DNA from: Desulfomicrobium orale DSM 12838
Lineage (GTDB): Bacteria > Desulfobacterota > Desulfovibrionia > Desulfovibrionales > Desulfomicrobiaceae
Direction of reading: 5' to 3'
NCBI RefSeq assembly: GCF_001553625.1
Contig: NZ_CP014230.1
Span: 2,604,001-2,668,000 of the forward strand
Length of the DNA: 64,000 nt
Shown here: one piece after another, positions 17,536-25,884 of the stretch
Position numbering within the stretch: position 1 is the stretch's first letter
Layout: each line of letters begins with the position of its first letter
Translations under genes and position numbers: made by a program
Notes under the pieces: model-generated
The model's input: only the letters and a program-made list of their open reading frames with translations
The model's database searches: none
What the model was told of the DNA's origin: nothing

Positions 17536-18957
17536 TCAGTAACGGTAATGATCCGGCTTGAAGGGGCCGGTCACGGGCACGCCGATATAATCGGCCTGTT
17601 CCTGGGTCAGAGTTTCCAGCGCCGCGCCCAGACGGGCCAGATGCAGTCTCGCCACTTCCTCATCAAGAATTTTGGGCAGAATCATGACCTGAGGCGGATA
17701 TGTGTTTTTGGCCAGATCGATCTGGGCCAGAACCTGGTTGGTGAAGGAATTGGACATGACGAAGCTCGGATGTCCGGTGGCGCATCCCAGATTCACCAGA
17801 CGGCCTTCGGCCAGCACGATGAGACTCTTGCCGCCGGGCAGAATCCACTTGTCCACCTGGGGCTTGATGTTCTCCCGCGTGCAGCCGGACGTTTTCTCCA
17901 GAAACTCCATATCGATTTCATTGTCGAAGTGCCCGATATTGCAGATGATGGCCTCGTCCTTCATGCGCATCATGTGCTCGCCGCGAATGACATGGTAGTT
18001 ACCCGTCGCGGTGACGAAGATGTCCGCCTCTTCGCAGCCCTTGTCCATGGTAGTCACTTCGTAACCTTCCATGGCCGCCTGCAGGGCGCAGATGGGATCG
18101 ATCTCCGTGACCAGCACGCGCGCCCCGAAGCCGCGCATGGACTGGGCGCAGCCCTTGCCCACATCGCCGTATCCGCAGATGAGCACCACCTTGCCCGCCA
18201 CCATGATGTCCGTGGCCCGCTTGATGCCGTCGGCCAGGGACTCCCGGCAGCCGTAGAGATTATCGAACTTGGATTTGGTCACGGAATCGTTCACGTTGAA
18301 AGCCGGAAAAAGCAGCTCTCCGGCCTTGGCCATCTGGTAGAGGCGATGCACGCCGGTGGTGGTCTCCTCGGACACGCCCCGGATGCGGGCCGCAATTTTG
18401 GTCCACTTCTGCCCGTCCACGCGCAGACTTTCCTTCAGCCGGTCCAGCACGCAGCGCAGCTCCCGATTGTCCGTCTGCCGGTCCGCCAAAGAGGGATCTT
18501 TCTCCGCCTTCACACCTTCGTGTACCAGCAACGTGGCGTCTCCGCCGTCGTCCACGATGAGGTCGGGGCCGGTTCCATCAGGCCAGGTCAGAGCCATTTC
18601 CGTGCACCACCAGTATTCTTCGAGCGTCTCGCCCTTCCAGGCAAAAACCTTGGCCAGGCCCTGTTCCACCACGGCGGCGGCGGCATGGTCCTGAGTGGAA
18701 AAAATGTTGCAGGACGCCCAGCGCACGTCCGCGCCCAGAGCGTGCAGCGTCTTGATGAGCATGGCGGTCTGGATGGTCATGTGCAGGCTGCCAGTGACGC
18801 GCAGGCCCTTCAGCGGCTTCTCGGCGCCGTATTTGTCGATGAGGGCCATGAGCCCGGGCATCTCGCGCTCGGACAGCTGCATCTCCTTGGAGCCCCAGCC
18901 CGCCAGCTTCATGTCGGCGACCTTGTACTCCAGAGCGGAATCAATGGGTTGGATCAT
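17536..18957 (-). CDS. ahcY: S-adenosylhomocysteine hydrolase
   Basis: 473 residues. An AGGAGT site precedes the ATG at 18957 (an upstream ATG in frame lacks one). The NAD-binding [20 protein letters not shown], the substrate segments [14 protein letters not shown] and [12 protein letters not shown], and the C-terminal FKPDHYRY are all as in the family. It splits SAH to adenosine and homocysteine. Co-directional with sahR and metK. Confidence 0.98.
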   Translation of the reverse strand: MIQPIDSALEYKVADMKLAGWGSKEMQLSEREMPGLMALIDKYGAEKPLKGLRVTGSLHMTIQTAMLIKTLHALGADVRWASCNIFSTQDHAAAAVVEQGLAKVFAWKGETLEEYWWCTEMALTWPDGTGPDLIVDDGGDATLLVHEGVKAEKDPSLADRQTDNRELRCVLDRLKESLRVDGQKWTKIAARIRGVSEETTTGVHRLYQMAKAGELLFPAFNVNDSVTKSKFDNLYGCRESLADGIKRATDIMVAGKVVLICGYGDVGKGCAQSMRGFGARVLVTEIDPICALQAAMEGYEVTTMDKGCEEADIFVTATGNYHVIRGEHMMRMKDEAIICNIGHFDNEIDMEFLEKTSGCTRENIKPQVDKWILPGGKSLIVLAEGRLVNLGCATGHPSFVMSNSFTNQVLAQIDLAKNTYPPQVMILPKILDEEVARLHLARLGAALETLTQEQADYIGVPVTGPFKPDHYRY

Positions 18958-18981
18958 GTTCACTCCTTGGTCCATTGGTTT

Positions 18982-18993
18982 CAATATTTATTG
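18982..18993 (-). promoter_or_regulatory. short dyad upstream of ahcY
   Basis: CAATA and TATTG arms with a 2-nt spacer in the 51-bp gap between sahR and ahcY. It is AT-rich in a GC-rich context and could be a second regulator site, but the match to the clear site at 19934 is weak. Confidence 0.3.
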
Positions 18994-19008
18994 GAAATTT
19001 TCCGGCCG

Positions 19009-19923
19009 TCAGGCCGATATGTCGCGGCGGGCTGTCAGTACCACCAGCGTGAGTCCCAGATTGACCTCGTGAGATGCGCTTTCAAGCATTCGCAATCCGG
19101 CCCGGCCGAGCCAGTCACACAGATCGTCCAGAGCGAAGCCCAGCCAGCGGTCCCCGTACCGGGTACGCAGAGTTTCATTGGCGTGCGGCAGAAAATCGGC
19201 CAGAACAGCCAGCCCGCCGGGACGGATCACACGGCCCATCTCCACAATACCGTCCTGAGGTGCGGCCAGATGATGCAGCACCAAAGACATGACCGCCGCG
19301 TCCGCCTCCGCGTCGCGCAGGGGCAGATGTTCCAGATCGCCGATGCGCAGACTCACGCCGGGGCTGTCCGGCAGACGCTTGGCCGCCGCCTCCAGCATGC
19401 GCGAAGAATTGTCCACGCCGATGACCTGCTCCGCTGTCCCGGCCAGACGTTCCAGCAGAAGTCCCGGACCGCATCCCAGATCGACCACGGTCCCGCCCTT
19501 CCCGGCCCGCTGCACAATGACTTCGCTCAGGTCGAAATCTCCCAGCATTTCCCGGCTCAACCGGGTCCAGTCCCAGGCTATCTCGTCGAAAAAACGTGCA
19601 GTGGAATGCCTGCGTTCCCGCAGAACCCGCTCCGCGGCCTGCATGTCTGCCCGATGGCTGGGGAAGTCCGCCAGTTCGTTCAGAACCGCGCGCAGCAGAG
19701 CGCTCCGGGTCCGCTGTGCGGAATAAAAAGCCCACATCCCCTGCCGCTGACAGGCCACCAGATCCGCATCCACCAGAATCTTCAGGTGCCTGGAAACACG
19801 CGACTGCCCCATGCCCATGACCTGAACGATCTCACCCACATTCAGTTCATGGCGGGCCAGCACGCCCAGCAGGCGTAATCTGGTTTCATCGGCAAGTGCC
19901 TTGGTTTGCAGGAGGATTTTCAT
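19009..19923 (-). CDS. sahR: ArsR-family regulator fused to a SAM methyltransferase domain (SahR-like)
   Basis: 304 residues. Residues about 1-90 form an ArsR winged helix (ALADETRLRLLGVL, VGEIVQVMGMGQSRVSRHLKIL). Residues about 145-250 form a class I methyltransferase (VVDLGCGPGLLLERL, GVDNSSRMLEAA). This architecture directly upstream of ahcY matches the SahR regulators known from Desulfovibrionales, which respond to S-adenosylhomocysteine. The start at 19923 is chosen because the HTH begins there; the upstream ATG at 19938 lies inside the palindrome. No good ribosome site is visible, so a very short leader is possible. Confidence 0.85.
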   Translation of the reverse strand: MKILLQTKALADETRLRLLGVLARHELNVGEIVQVMGMGQSRVSRHLKILVDADLVACQRQGMWAFYSAQRTRSALLRAVLNELADFPSHRADMQAAERVLRERRHSTARFFDEIAWDWTRLSREMLGDFDLSEVIVQRAGKGGTVVDLGCGPGLLLERLAGTAEQVIGVDNSSRMLEAAAKRLPDSPGVSLRIGDLEHLPLRDAEADAAVMSLVLHHLAAPQDGIVEMGRVIRPGGLAVLADFLPHANETLRTRYGDRWLGFALDDLCDWLGRAGLRMLESASHEVNLGLTLVVLTARRDISA

Positions 19924-19933
19924 AAAATGATAT

Positions 19934-19949
19934 ATCAAGATATTTTGAT
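19934..19949 (-). promoter_or_regulatory. probable SahR operator
   Basis: ATCAA-GATATT-TTGAT, a perfect 5-bp inverted repeat with 6-bp spacer, 11 bp upstream of the sahR start. Autoregulation of the sahR-ahcY-metK operon is inferred from the position; the ATCAA/TTGAT arms resemble published SahR sites as I recall them. Confidence 0.6.
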
Positions 19950-20029
19950 CTGTCGTGCGCTACATTGTCCGGCACATACCGTCAAGCCTCTCTTGCCCGG
20001 AACCGGAAGGCCCTGTACGAACAGCGTTC

Positions 20030-20503
20030 ATGAACACGCGCACCCGGAAAATCCACTCCGCGAGCGAAGCCCTGGACAAGTTTCTGGACTCGCCAGAAGC
20101 CCTGCTGGAACTGGCCATCGCCCGGCTGTGGCGACACTGGCCGGAGGTTCTGGGCCCGGACATGTCCCAGTTCGTCCGCCCTCTGGGACACCGCAAGACC
20201 ACCATGCTGCTGGGTGCGGCCAACTCGCTGGTCATGCAGGAGCTGTCCTACTTTGGCCCGCAGATTCTGGAAAAAGCCAACTCTTTTCTGGGCAACACGT
20301 ATTTTCAGAAAGTGCAGATGGAACTCATGGGCGGCCGCCCCGCTCTGGACGCCCCCCTGCTGTCGCCCGCTCCGCGCAGGATCGCCCCTCCAGCGCCCGC
20401 TCCACTGGGCAACCTGCTGCCGTGCATGGACCCGGCCTCTCCAGTCAGCGCCTGCTACCGGGCTTATGTCAAACACTTCAACCCGGAAATGATGGAAAAA
20501 TAA
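20030..20503 (+). CDS. DUF721/DciA-like protein
   Basis: 157 residues. ALDKFLDSPEALLELAIARLWRHWPEVLGPDMSQF and the following VRPLGHRKTTMLLGAANSLVMQELSYFGPQILEKAN resemble the DUF721 domain of DciA, which helps load replicative helicase DnaB. The C-terminus is proline-rich and less conserved. The start is an internal ATG where the domain begins. The TAA overlaps the next ATG (TAATG). Function by family only. Confidence 0.7.
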   Translation: MNTRTRKIHSASEALDKFLDSPEALLELAIARLWRHWPEVLGPDMSQFVRPLGHRKTTMLLGAANSLVMQELSYFGPQILEKANSFLGNTYFQKVQMELMGGRPALDAPLLSPAPRRIAPPAPAPLGNLLPCMDPASPVSACYRAYVKHFNPEMMEK

Positions 20504-21132
20504 TGACCGTGCGCTTCCTTCTGACACTTCTGTTCCTGATGTCCGCAAGCCTCTGCGCCGCTTCCGATGAAGTCCTCAGGGACTACATCCCCACGGGCAC
20601 CATTACCCGCTTCGATGAGCCCATCAGATTCTGGGTCGGCGGCAAGGACCGGCTCGAAGGACAGTACTACATCGCTACAGTCGTCAATGAAATCCAACGC
20701 ATTGTCCCGCATCTGTCCATCACCCAGACGTCCTCCATCGGTTCGGCCAATCTGCGCATCTACCTGACCGATTCACACCAGGAATGGCAGGAGGCCATCC
20801 TCCAGGCGACCTCCGACAGCGCCGGATGGACGGAGTACGGGCACCTCATCCGCGGCATGACACTGGTAGCTCATTCACCGGGCGGAAAAATCCGGCGGGC
20901 GGATATTATTCTGCACCTGGACTTCCAGACATCGGGCGGACAAAAACTCTGGGTGGTACGGCATGAGTTTCTGCACGCCTTGGGTGTCCTGGGGCATCCT
21001 ACCCGAGCCCGCTCCACGGTACTCAACTCGCGCCAGCCGCAGGAGGAAAAGAACGGGCTTTTTTCCGATTCGGACATTCTCGTGTTGCAGACCATCTACC
21101 GCCCGGATCTGAAGACCGGAGGCTCCTGGTGA
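20503..21132 (+). CDS. exported DUF2927-type putative metalloprotease
   Basis: 209 residues. Signal peptide MTVRFLLTLLFLMSASLCAA, then a soluble domain with ITRFDEPIRFWVGGKDR and the zinc motif VVRHEFLHALGVLGH (HExxHxxGxxxH, near residue 151). These match DUF2927 proteins. Coupled to the DciA-like gene by TAATG. Probably periplasmic; substrate unknown. Confidence 0.75.
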   Translation: MTVRFLLTLLFLMSASLCAASDEVLRDYIPTGTITRFDEPIRFWVGGKDRLEGQYYIATVVNEIQRIVPHLSITQTSSIGSANLRIYLTDSHQEWQEAILQATSDSAGWTEYGHLIRGMTLVAHSPGGKIRRADIILHLDFQTSGGQKLWVVRHEFLHALGVLGHPTRARSTVLNSRQPQEEKNGLFSDSDILVLQTIYRPDLKTGGSW

Positions 21133-21144
21133 GAGCATCTTCGC

Positions 21145-21173
21145 TTGACACCGAGAGAACCTTTTCATACGGG
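21145..21173 (+). promoter_or_regulatory. promoter for the tRNA-Gln/tRNA-Glu pair
   Basis: TTGACA at 21145 and TACGGG at 21168, 17 bp apart, ending 13 bp before the mature tRNA-Gln. The -35 is perfect and the -10 weak. Confidence 0.55.
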
Positions 21174-21186
21174 GAACGCTCTCTGC

Positions 21187-21257
21187 TGGGCGATCGTTCA
21201 ACGGCAGGACAGCGGACTCTGACTCCGTCAATCTTAGTTCGAATCTAAGTCGCCCAG
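21187..21257 (+). tRNA. tRNA-Gln (CUG)
   Basis: Acceptor arms TGGGCGA/TCGCCCA pair perfectly, the D and T arms fold, and the anticodon loop CTCTGAC carries CTG. The encoded CCA follows at 21258-21260. Confidence 0.95.
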
Positions 21258-21263
21258 CCAAGC

Positions 21264-21338
21264 GTCCCCATCGTCTAGCTAGGTCCAGGACACCGGCCTT
21301 TCACGCCGATAACAGGGGTTCAAATCCCCTTGGGGACG
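21264..21338 (+). tRNA. tRNA-Glu (UUC), integration target
   Basis: Acceptor arms GTCCCCA/TGGGGAC, anticodon loop CTTTCAC with TTC, T arm AGGGGTTCAAATCCCCT. The CCA is encoded at 21339-21341. The gene's 3' 48 bp recur at 48452-48499, marking it as the attachment site of the conjugative element. Confidence 0.96.
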
Positions 21339-21341
21339 CCA
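21294..21341 (+). repeat. left attachment repeat (attL), 48 bp
   Basis: The sequence from CGGCCTTTCACGCCG to GGGGACGCCA is identical to 48452-48499. It lies within and just past the intact tRNA-Glu gene, so the tRNA stays functional. Confidence 0.93.
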
Positions 21342-21351
21342 GTCCAAAATG

Positions 21352-21401
21352 GCGCAATAACTATCCAGAATAACTGGATATTTGTTGCGCTTTTGTTTTT
21401 T
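21352..21401 (+). terminator. element-borne terminator after tRNA-Glu
   Basis: A long stem (17 bp, two mismatches) of GCGCAATAACTATCCAG with CTGGATATTTGTTGCGC, then TTTTGTTTTTT. It is inside the element, so it replaces the chromosomal terminator that now sits beyond the right repeat. Confidence 0.85.
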
Positions 21402-21416
21402 CCTTTCGCCCCCTCC

Positions 21417-21460
21417 AAAAAAAAGCCCGCTTTGGCGTTCAGCCGAGGCGGGCTTTTTTG
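21417..21460. terminator. second terminator at the left element end
   Basis: AGCCCGC/GCGGGCT stem with A-rich upstream and TTTTTT downstream, so it could act in both directions. It would insulate the element's leader region from tRNA transcription. Confidence 0.8.
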
Positions 21461-21800
21461 CGCTCTTTTTTCTGCAGCCACGCAGCGGACACCAGGGATG
21501 CCGCTTCGCTCTCATCCAACCCAAGGCGAAACGCCCCTGGGCGTCTCTGCGGCGTGGTGGCCGTAGACTGATGATGCCAGCCAGTATCTGCAACGTGAGA
21601 ACAGGACAGGAAGTATAGGCTAGCTGGAAAAACAAAAGCTCCGAGGTGGCCGCCAAGGAGCTTAAGCAGAGCGGAGAACCGCCCTTATTAAGTAAGGACG
21701 GTCCCTTAATAGCCGTTTGGCTATAACCCGTCAAGTACAATTTTGACCTGGGCTCTGTTTTTTTACCCTTTTTCCGGCAAAAAAGTAAGGACGGTCTGTA
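21461..21800 (+). other. structured leader of the replication-like gene
   Basis: No credible gene. It holds a hairpin at 21636-21663 (AAGCTCC/GGAGCTT), a 14-nt direct repeat (AAGTAAGGACGGTC) at 21690-21703 and 21783-21796, and an inverted partner ACCGCCCTTA just before the first copy. The second copy contains the ribosome site of the gene at 21801. This suggests RNA-level control of that gene or a protein-binding site. Confidence 0.45.
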
Positions 21801-22805
21801 ATGGCTACAGCAACTCTTTATGCTGGAATCAATTTTGAGGGACCTATTGTGCCATTCAAATTACTTGCGAAGCAAAAAATCTCTTTAGGGGCAAAGAATG
21901 TCTTTGCCCTTATCGCAGCATTCCGAAGGAATGGACGCAGATGCTTCGCCAAAACCACATGGTTTGCTGAGCAGCTTGGGATAAGCGAAAGCAGTGCTCG
22001 GAACTATATCAGGAGTCTGATCGAAACAGGACTGATCCGGAAAGATGACCAGGGATGCTACCATGTGGAGTGGGAAGCCCTTGGGCTCCAAAAAGAGGAC
22101 AATAATTCCGATGAAAAAGAGAAATTTTGCGCCGGTGACCGCAAAATTTGCGGCATATATAATAATATTAATACAGAACCTAAAAGACACCCCTCTCCCT
22201 CCCCTGTTCCCGCCGTTCCTCCTGCGCCTGTGGCGCGGGATGCGTCTTCTTTTCGTGATGTTAAAGCGGAAGAGGCGTTCACGCAGGTCTGGGCCGCCTA
22301 CCCTCGGCCGCCAAGGTTCGTCTCGCGCGAAAAAGCCTGGAGAGAATTCAGGCGGCTATGGAAGCAAGGCACACTGCCGAAGCTGGAAGTGATCCTTGCA
22401 GCCATTAAGCTCAACAGGGAGCAGAATCCGGCGTGGTCGCCGAGTAATGAGGGCGGCCGCTATATCCCCAATCTTGAAACCTGGTTGTCCGGCCGGCGTT
22501 GGGCAGATGACTTTGCCGGCGCGCCGATCACCTCGCCGCGCCCGTCTGCCGAAGAAATAGCCCGGGCGGAGCAAGTTGCCGCAATTCAAAAACACACGGA
22601 AGAGTGGGGCAATGTTTCTCCAACGCAAATCAAGGAATTTCAGGAGCTGGAAGGACGTTTGGGGCTCAAAGATAAATCAAAGCGCAGCCAGGCATTCGGT
22701 CTTTACCGATTTCTTAAGGCCAGAGGAGTATCACTGCATCCAGAAATGGGTAGTGATCTCCTGACTTTCCTCAAAAATGTGTCCTGGAATCACACTATCG
22801 CATAA
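21801..22805 (+). CDS. helix-turn-helix, replication-initiation-like protein
   Basis: 334 residues. N-terminal winged helix (LLAKQKISLGAKNVFALIAAFRR, WFAEQLGISESSARNYIRSLIETGLI) typical of HTH_36 proteins; a Pro/Ser linker near residues 130-155; and a C-terminal domain with FTQVWAAYPRPPRFVSREKAWREF and YIPNLETWLSGRRWADD, which resembles helicase-loader or DnaT-like regions of phage and plasmid replication proteins. It could initiate autonomous replication of the excised circle. The AAGGACGG ribosome site is part of a repeated motif. Function inferred. Confidence 0.6.
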   Translation: MATATLYAGINFEGPIVPFKLLAKQKISLGAKNVFALIAAFRRNGRRCFAKTTWFAEQLGISESSARNYIRSLIETGLIRKDDQGCYHVEWEALGLQKEDNNSDEKEKFCAGDRKICGIYNNINTEPKRHPSPSPVPAVPPAPVARDASSFRDVKAEEAFTQVWAAYPRPPRFVSREKAWREFRRLWKQGTLPKLEVILAAIKLNREQNPAWSPSNEGGRYIPNLETWLSGRRWADDFAGAPITSPRPSAEEIARAEQVAAIQKHTEEWGNVSPTQIKEFQELEGRLGLKDKSKRSQAFGLYRFLKARGVSLHPEMGSDLLTFLKNVSWNHTIA

Positions 22806-22845
22806 TATAATTGTGCATAAATTTAGGAGAATAAGGGAATACGCC

Positions 22846-23193
22846 ATGAAGAAGAAAAGATTGAGCAGAAATATTGCAAAAGTTGAATTCATTGCAAACG
22901 AAGAAACCATAAAAAATATGATCGCAGAAGGATATCCACTAAAAGTAGTTCATGAGATACTTTCACAAGAAAAGGGAATAAAGATGGCATATACAACATT
23001 CGCATTCCATTACAGGAAAGCGAAGGAAAGACTTCAGAAAAGCTCTGAAAATATTGAACATAAAAATAATCATACGAAACAAGAAAATAAAAACAAAACA
23101 TCTTCTCCACCTATTATTGGAGAAAGCAAGGTCAAAGACCCTTGTAATCCAGATTCATACCTAGAAAGCAAACTAATTAAACCAAAGGAGTAA
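22846..23193 (+). CDS. traK: TraK-like oriT-binding protein
   Basis: 115 residues, AT-rich gene. The segment IKNMIAEGYPLKVVHEILSQEKGIKMAYTTFAFHYRKAK is the TraK pattern of IncP plasmids (helical domain that recognises oriT). The C-terminus is lysine/asparagine-rich and variable. The start follows GGGAATACGCC and is chosen over an upstream frame extension with no family similarity. Start of the traK-L-M group. Confidence 0.75.
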   Translation: MKKKRLSRNIAKVEFIANEETIKNMIAEGYPLKVVHEILSQEKGIKMAYTTFAFHYRKAKERLQKSSENIEHKNNHTKQENKNKTSSPPIIGESKVKDPCNPDSYLESKLIKPKE

Positions 23194-23199
23194 AATAAA

Positions 23200-23931
23200 A
23201 TGGCCACAGTGCATTTCATTCAACAGGGTAAAGGCGGTGTAGGTAAATCCTTTATCTCTTCTCTATTATATCAGGCATTGAAATATCATTTTGGCAAAGA
23301 AGTGTATGCTTTTGATGCCGATCCGATCAATGCCACTCTGAAAGGATACAAGGAATTTGATGTCTCGCGTGTCGATATAATGAAAGGCGATAACATAAAT
23401 TCCCGTGCTTTTGACAGCGTTATTGAAGATATAGTTTCCTTCCCTGAACACTCGCATGTCATAGTTGACAATGGGGCATCATCATTTGTCGCATTGAATG
23501 CATATATCCGTGAGAATGATATAGTAAAACTTCTTTCTGATAACGGGTCAACTATCTATTTTCATGCAATTATCACCGGAGGACAGGCCCTTACAGATAC
23601 CGTCAAGGGGCTCAAGGCAATGTTCATGTCATATCCAAGTGAAAAGATAGTCGTGTGGCTTAATTCTTTCTTTGGAGACATACAGGTTGACGGTGCTACT
23701 TTCACTGATTTTCAGATTTATGACGACCACAAACATCAGATAAACACAATAATCCAGCTGCCCGAGGTCAATCCGGCGACGTTCGGCAAAGACATCGAGG
23801 AGCTTTGCGCAAAGCGTATGAGCTTCAGAGAAGGCATTGAATCCAGTAAAAATATCGTCGTGCGCTCAAGACTTAACAAATACTGGAATCAGATCATTTC
23901 AATCATGCAACAGACTGAATTCGTATCATGA
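23200..23931 (+). CDS. traL: TraL-like ParA-type ATPase
   Basis: 243 residues. The deviant Walker A QGKGGVGKSF is at residues 8-17, followed by FDADPINATLKGY. It matches TraL of IncP conjugation systems, a ParA-like ATPase of uncertain role. The ATG is 7 bp after the traK stop; the gene overlaps traM by 4 bp. Confidence 0.85.
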   Translation: MATVHFIQQGKGGVGKSFISSLLYQALKYHFGKEVYAFDADPINATLKGYKEFDVSRVDIMKGDNINSRAFDSVIEDIVSFPEHSHVIVDNGASSFVALNAYIRENDIVKLLSDNGSTIYFHAIITGGQALTDTVKGLKAMFMSYPSEKIVVWLNSFFGDIQVDGATFTDFQIYDDHKHQINTIIQLPEVNPATFGKDIEELCAKRMSFREGIESSKNIVVRSRLNKYWNQIISIMQQTEFVS

Positions 23932-24305
23932 AAGAAACAAATCCAGAATATCTTATCCATGAAGATTATTCGATAAACATGGAAGAGATCAGCAAGCGGC
24001 TTGCTGAAATACATAAGACGTATATCCCCAAGGATGATCCGATTATGATGATTGTGAGCATCCACAACGCATATCTTAATCAGCTCAAAGAGATGCACAA
24101 CAAGCATGGAGATGCCCTGAAAAAGATGATCGGAGATAATGCCGGACAGATTGTGGATGCATTATCACAAACAACAGTCAACAAGCTTAAATCAAATCTG
24201 AAGGATTATGTGACATTTCAACGTGATTTAAGGTGGTGCACTGGCATCATTGCACTGTCAGCAATCGTCAATGTGCTTGTGCTGATCGGGAGAGCTTATG
24301 GATAA
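23928..24305 (+). CDS. traM: TraM-like conjugation protein
   Basis: 125 residues. Coiled-coil-prone helices followed by one C-terminal membrane segment (CTGIIALSAIVNVLVLIG). Position after traL and size match TraM of IncP plasmids. The start overlaps the traL stop (ATGA) and the end overlaps trbB by 8 bp. Confidence 0.7.
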   Translation: MKETNPEYLIHEDYSINMEEISKRLAEIHKTYIPKDDPIMMIVSIHNAYLNQLKEMHNKHGDALKKMIGDNAGQIVDALSQTTVNKLKSNLKDYVTFQRDLRWCTGIIALSAIVNVLVLIGRAYG

Positions 24306-25284
24306 CCAGGTATACGGAGTCAGTACAGACAAGCGGCTCATCGAAAGCCTGCGTCATAACTGCGGCCCTCTGCTGCTCGGGGCGCTGGAAGATACCGGGA
24401 TCATCGAAACAATGCTCAATCCTGACGGGACGTTATGGGTAGAAAGGTATGGTGCCGGCCAGGAATGCATTGGTTCCCTGCCGCTGTCCCAGGGTAAGAT
24501 GATCCTGTCCCTGGTGGCCTCGGCCCTCGGTGTCGTGGTCACAGACAAAACGCCCATCGTGGAAGGCGAATTCCCTTTGGATGGTGCCAGGTTTGAGGGC
24601 GCATTTCCGCCGATCGTCGGGCCGGGTGTGAGTTTCACACACCGCAAAAAAGCCTCCAAGGTCTTCACTTTGGAGGAATACCGGGCGGCTGGCTCGATTA
24701 CCACCGAAGGCATCGGGATCATCACCGACGCCGTGGCCCACAGAAAAAATATCGTTGTTGTCGGCGGCACCAGCTCCGGGAAGACGACATTCGTCAATGC
24801 GATCATCGACCGCATTTCCGCGCTTTGTCCGGATGACCGTCTGGTGATCCTCGAAGACACGGCAGAGCTGCAATGCACCAGCAAAAACAAGGTCTTCTTG
24901 CGGACCAGTTCGATTCCCGGGGCGGAAATCGGACTGCGCCAGCTGGCCAAGGTCTGCATGCGCTACAATCCCACCCGCATTTTAATAGGCGAAGTCCGCG
25001 ACGCCGCAGCTCTGGAGCTTTTGAAGCTCTGGAACACCGGCCACCCCGGCGGCATCGGCACATTCCACGCCGACAGCGCGGAAGAGGCGCTGGAACGCCT
25101 TGAAGAGATCGTCGAAGAAGCCGGGCTTGGCTCCAAGCAAAAGCTCATAGGGCGGGCTGTGGATCTTATCGTCTATATGGAAAAAACAACGGATGGTATC
25201 CGGCGTATTTCAAACATGATGCGTGTGGATTCTTTTGATTCTGCAACCTTAACCTACAATACGGAGGTCATTTATGAAGCCTAG
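24298..25284 (+). CDS. trbB: TrbB, VirB11-type traffic ATPase
   Basis: 328 residues. Walker A GGTSSGKTT near residue 157, Walker B LVILEDTAEL near 182 and the His box GIGTFHADSAEEAL near 243. Hexameric ATPase at the base of the type IV secretion channel. First of the trb operon, overlapping traM and trbC. Confidence 0.96.
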   Translation: MDNQVYGVSTDKRLIESLRHNCGPLLLGALEDTGIIETMLNPDGTLWVERYGAGQECIGSLPLSQGKMILSLVASALGVVVTDKTPIVEGEFPLDGARFEGAFPPIVGPGVSFTHRKKASKVFTLEEYRAAGSITTEGIGIITDAVAHRKNIVVVGGTSSGKTTFVNAIIDRISALCPDDRLVILEDTAELQCTSKNKVFLRTSSIPGAEIGLRQLAKVCMRYNPTRILIGEVRDAAALELLKLWNTGHPGGIGTFHADSAEEALERLEEIVEEAGLGSKQKLIGRAVDLIVYMEKTTDGIRRISNMMRVDSFDSATLTYNTEVIYEA

Positions 25285-25588
25285 AGCATTCTTCTTTTTC
25301 TTCCTTGGAGTCATTTTCTTCATGCTTCCTGAATTTGCTTTGGCAAGCGGCGGCATATCTGAATTTTCCAGCCCGCTCGAAAAAGTTGTGAACACTATAA
25401 CCGGTCCGGCAGGTAAATGGATTTCCATCGTCGCAATGGCTCTCTGCGGTGTCATTTTCATCCTGAACAAGGATGACATCTCCGGAGCATTCAAGCTGCT
25501 CCTTTCTGTGGTCTTCGGCATCAGTTTCATTGCCTTTGCCGCAAGCATCGTGAACAGCGTCTTTTCTTTCTCCGGCGCGGTTATTTAA
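25274..25588 (+). CDS. trbC: TrbC, conjugative pilin precursor
   Basis: 104 residues. A signal peptide (MKPRAFFFFFLGVIFFMLPEFALA) precedes two hydrophobic segments (GKWISIVAMALCGVIFIL and LLLSVVFGISFIAFAASIV). This is the VirB2/TrbC layout; in IncP plasmids the pilin is processed and cyclised by TraF, which is also present here. The 3' end overlaps trbD by one base. Confidence 0.9.
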   Translation: MKPRAFFFFFLGVIFFMLPEFALASGGISEFSSPLEKVVNTITGPAGKWISIVAMALCGVIFILNKDDISGAFKLLLSVVFGISFIAFAASIVNSVFSFSGAVI

Positions 25589-25884
25589 TGGAGACCCGGA
25601 CCATACATCAGTCTTTGCACCGTCAGGCCCATGTGCTGGGCGGGGAGCGCGAACCCGTGATGATCAGCGCCCTTATTGCGCTGCTCGTGGGCCTGGGCGG
25701 GCTGACGTTTCTCTCCATAACAGTGTCGATACTGTTCTGGATTGTGGCGATCTTCTGCCTGCGCGGCATGGCGCAGCGTGATCCGATCATGACGAAAGTC
25801 TGGTTGCGGCACGTCTCGCAGCAGCCAGTCTATCTTGCCAAGTCATCCAGGTGGCGGGGCAGTCTTGGAGGCTATAAATGCTAG
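25588..25884 (+). CDS. trbD: TrbD, VirB3-type channel protein
   Basis: 98 residues, starting METRTIHQSLHRQAHVLGGERE, then two membrane segments (LIALLVGLGGLTFLSITVSILFW). VirB3-like inner-membrane component, placed between pilin and TrbE ATPase as expected. TAATG overlap at the start; 7-bp overlap with trbE. Confidence 0.9.
   Translation: METRTIHQSLHRQAHVLGGEREPVMISALIALLVGLGGLTFLSITVSILFWIVAIFCLRGMAQRDPIMTKVWLRHVSQQPVYLAKSSRWRGSLGGYKC

Noticed and set aside
17548-19878. Very long plus-strand frame (776 aa)
   Set aside because: Mirror of ahcY and sahR in a GC-rich genome; no domain, and both opposing genes are certain.
21279-21740. 153-aa minus-strand reading frame over the tRNA-Glu and left element end
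   Set aside because: It is the antisense translation of tRNA and terminators (its C-terminus RPQGDLNPCYRRERPVSWT is a familiar tRNA artefact).
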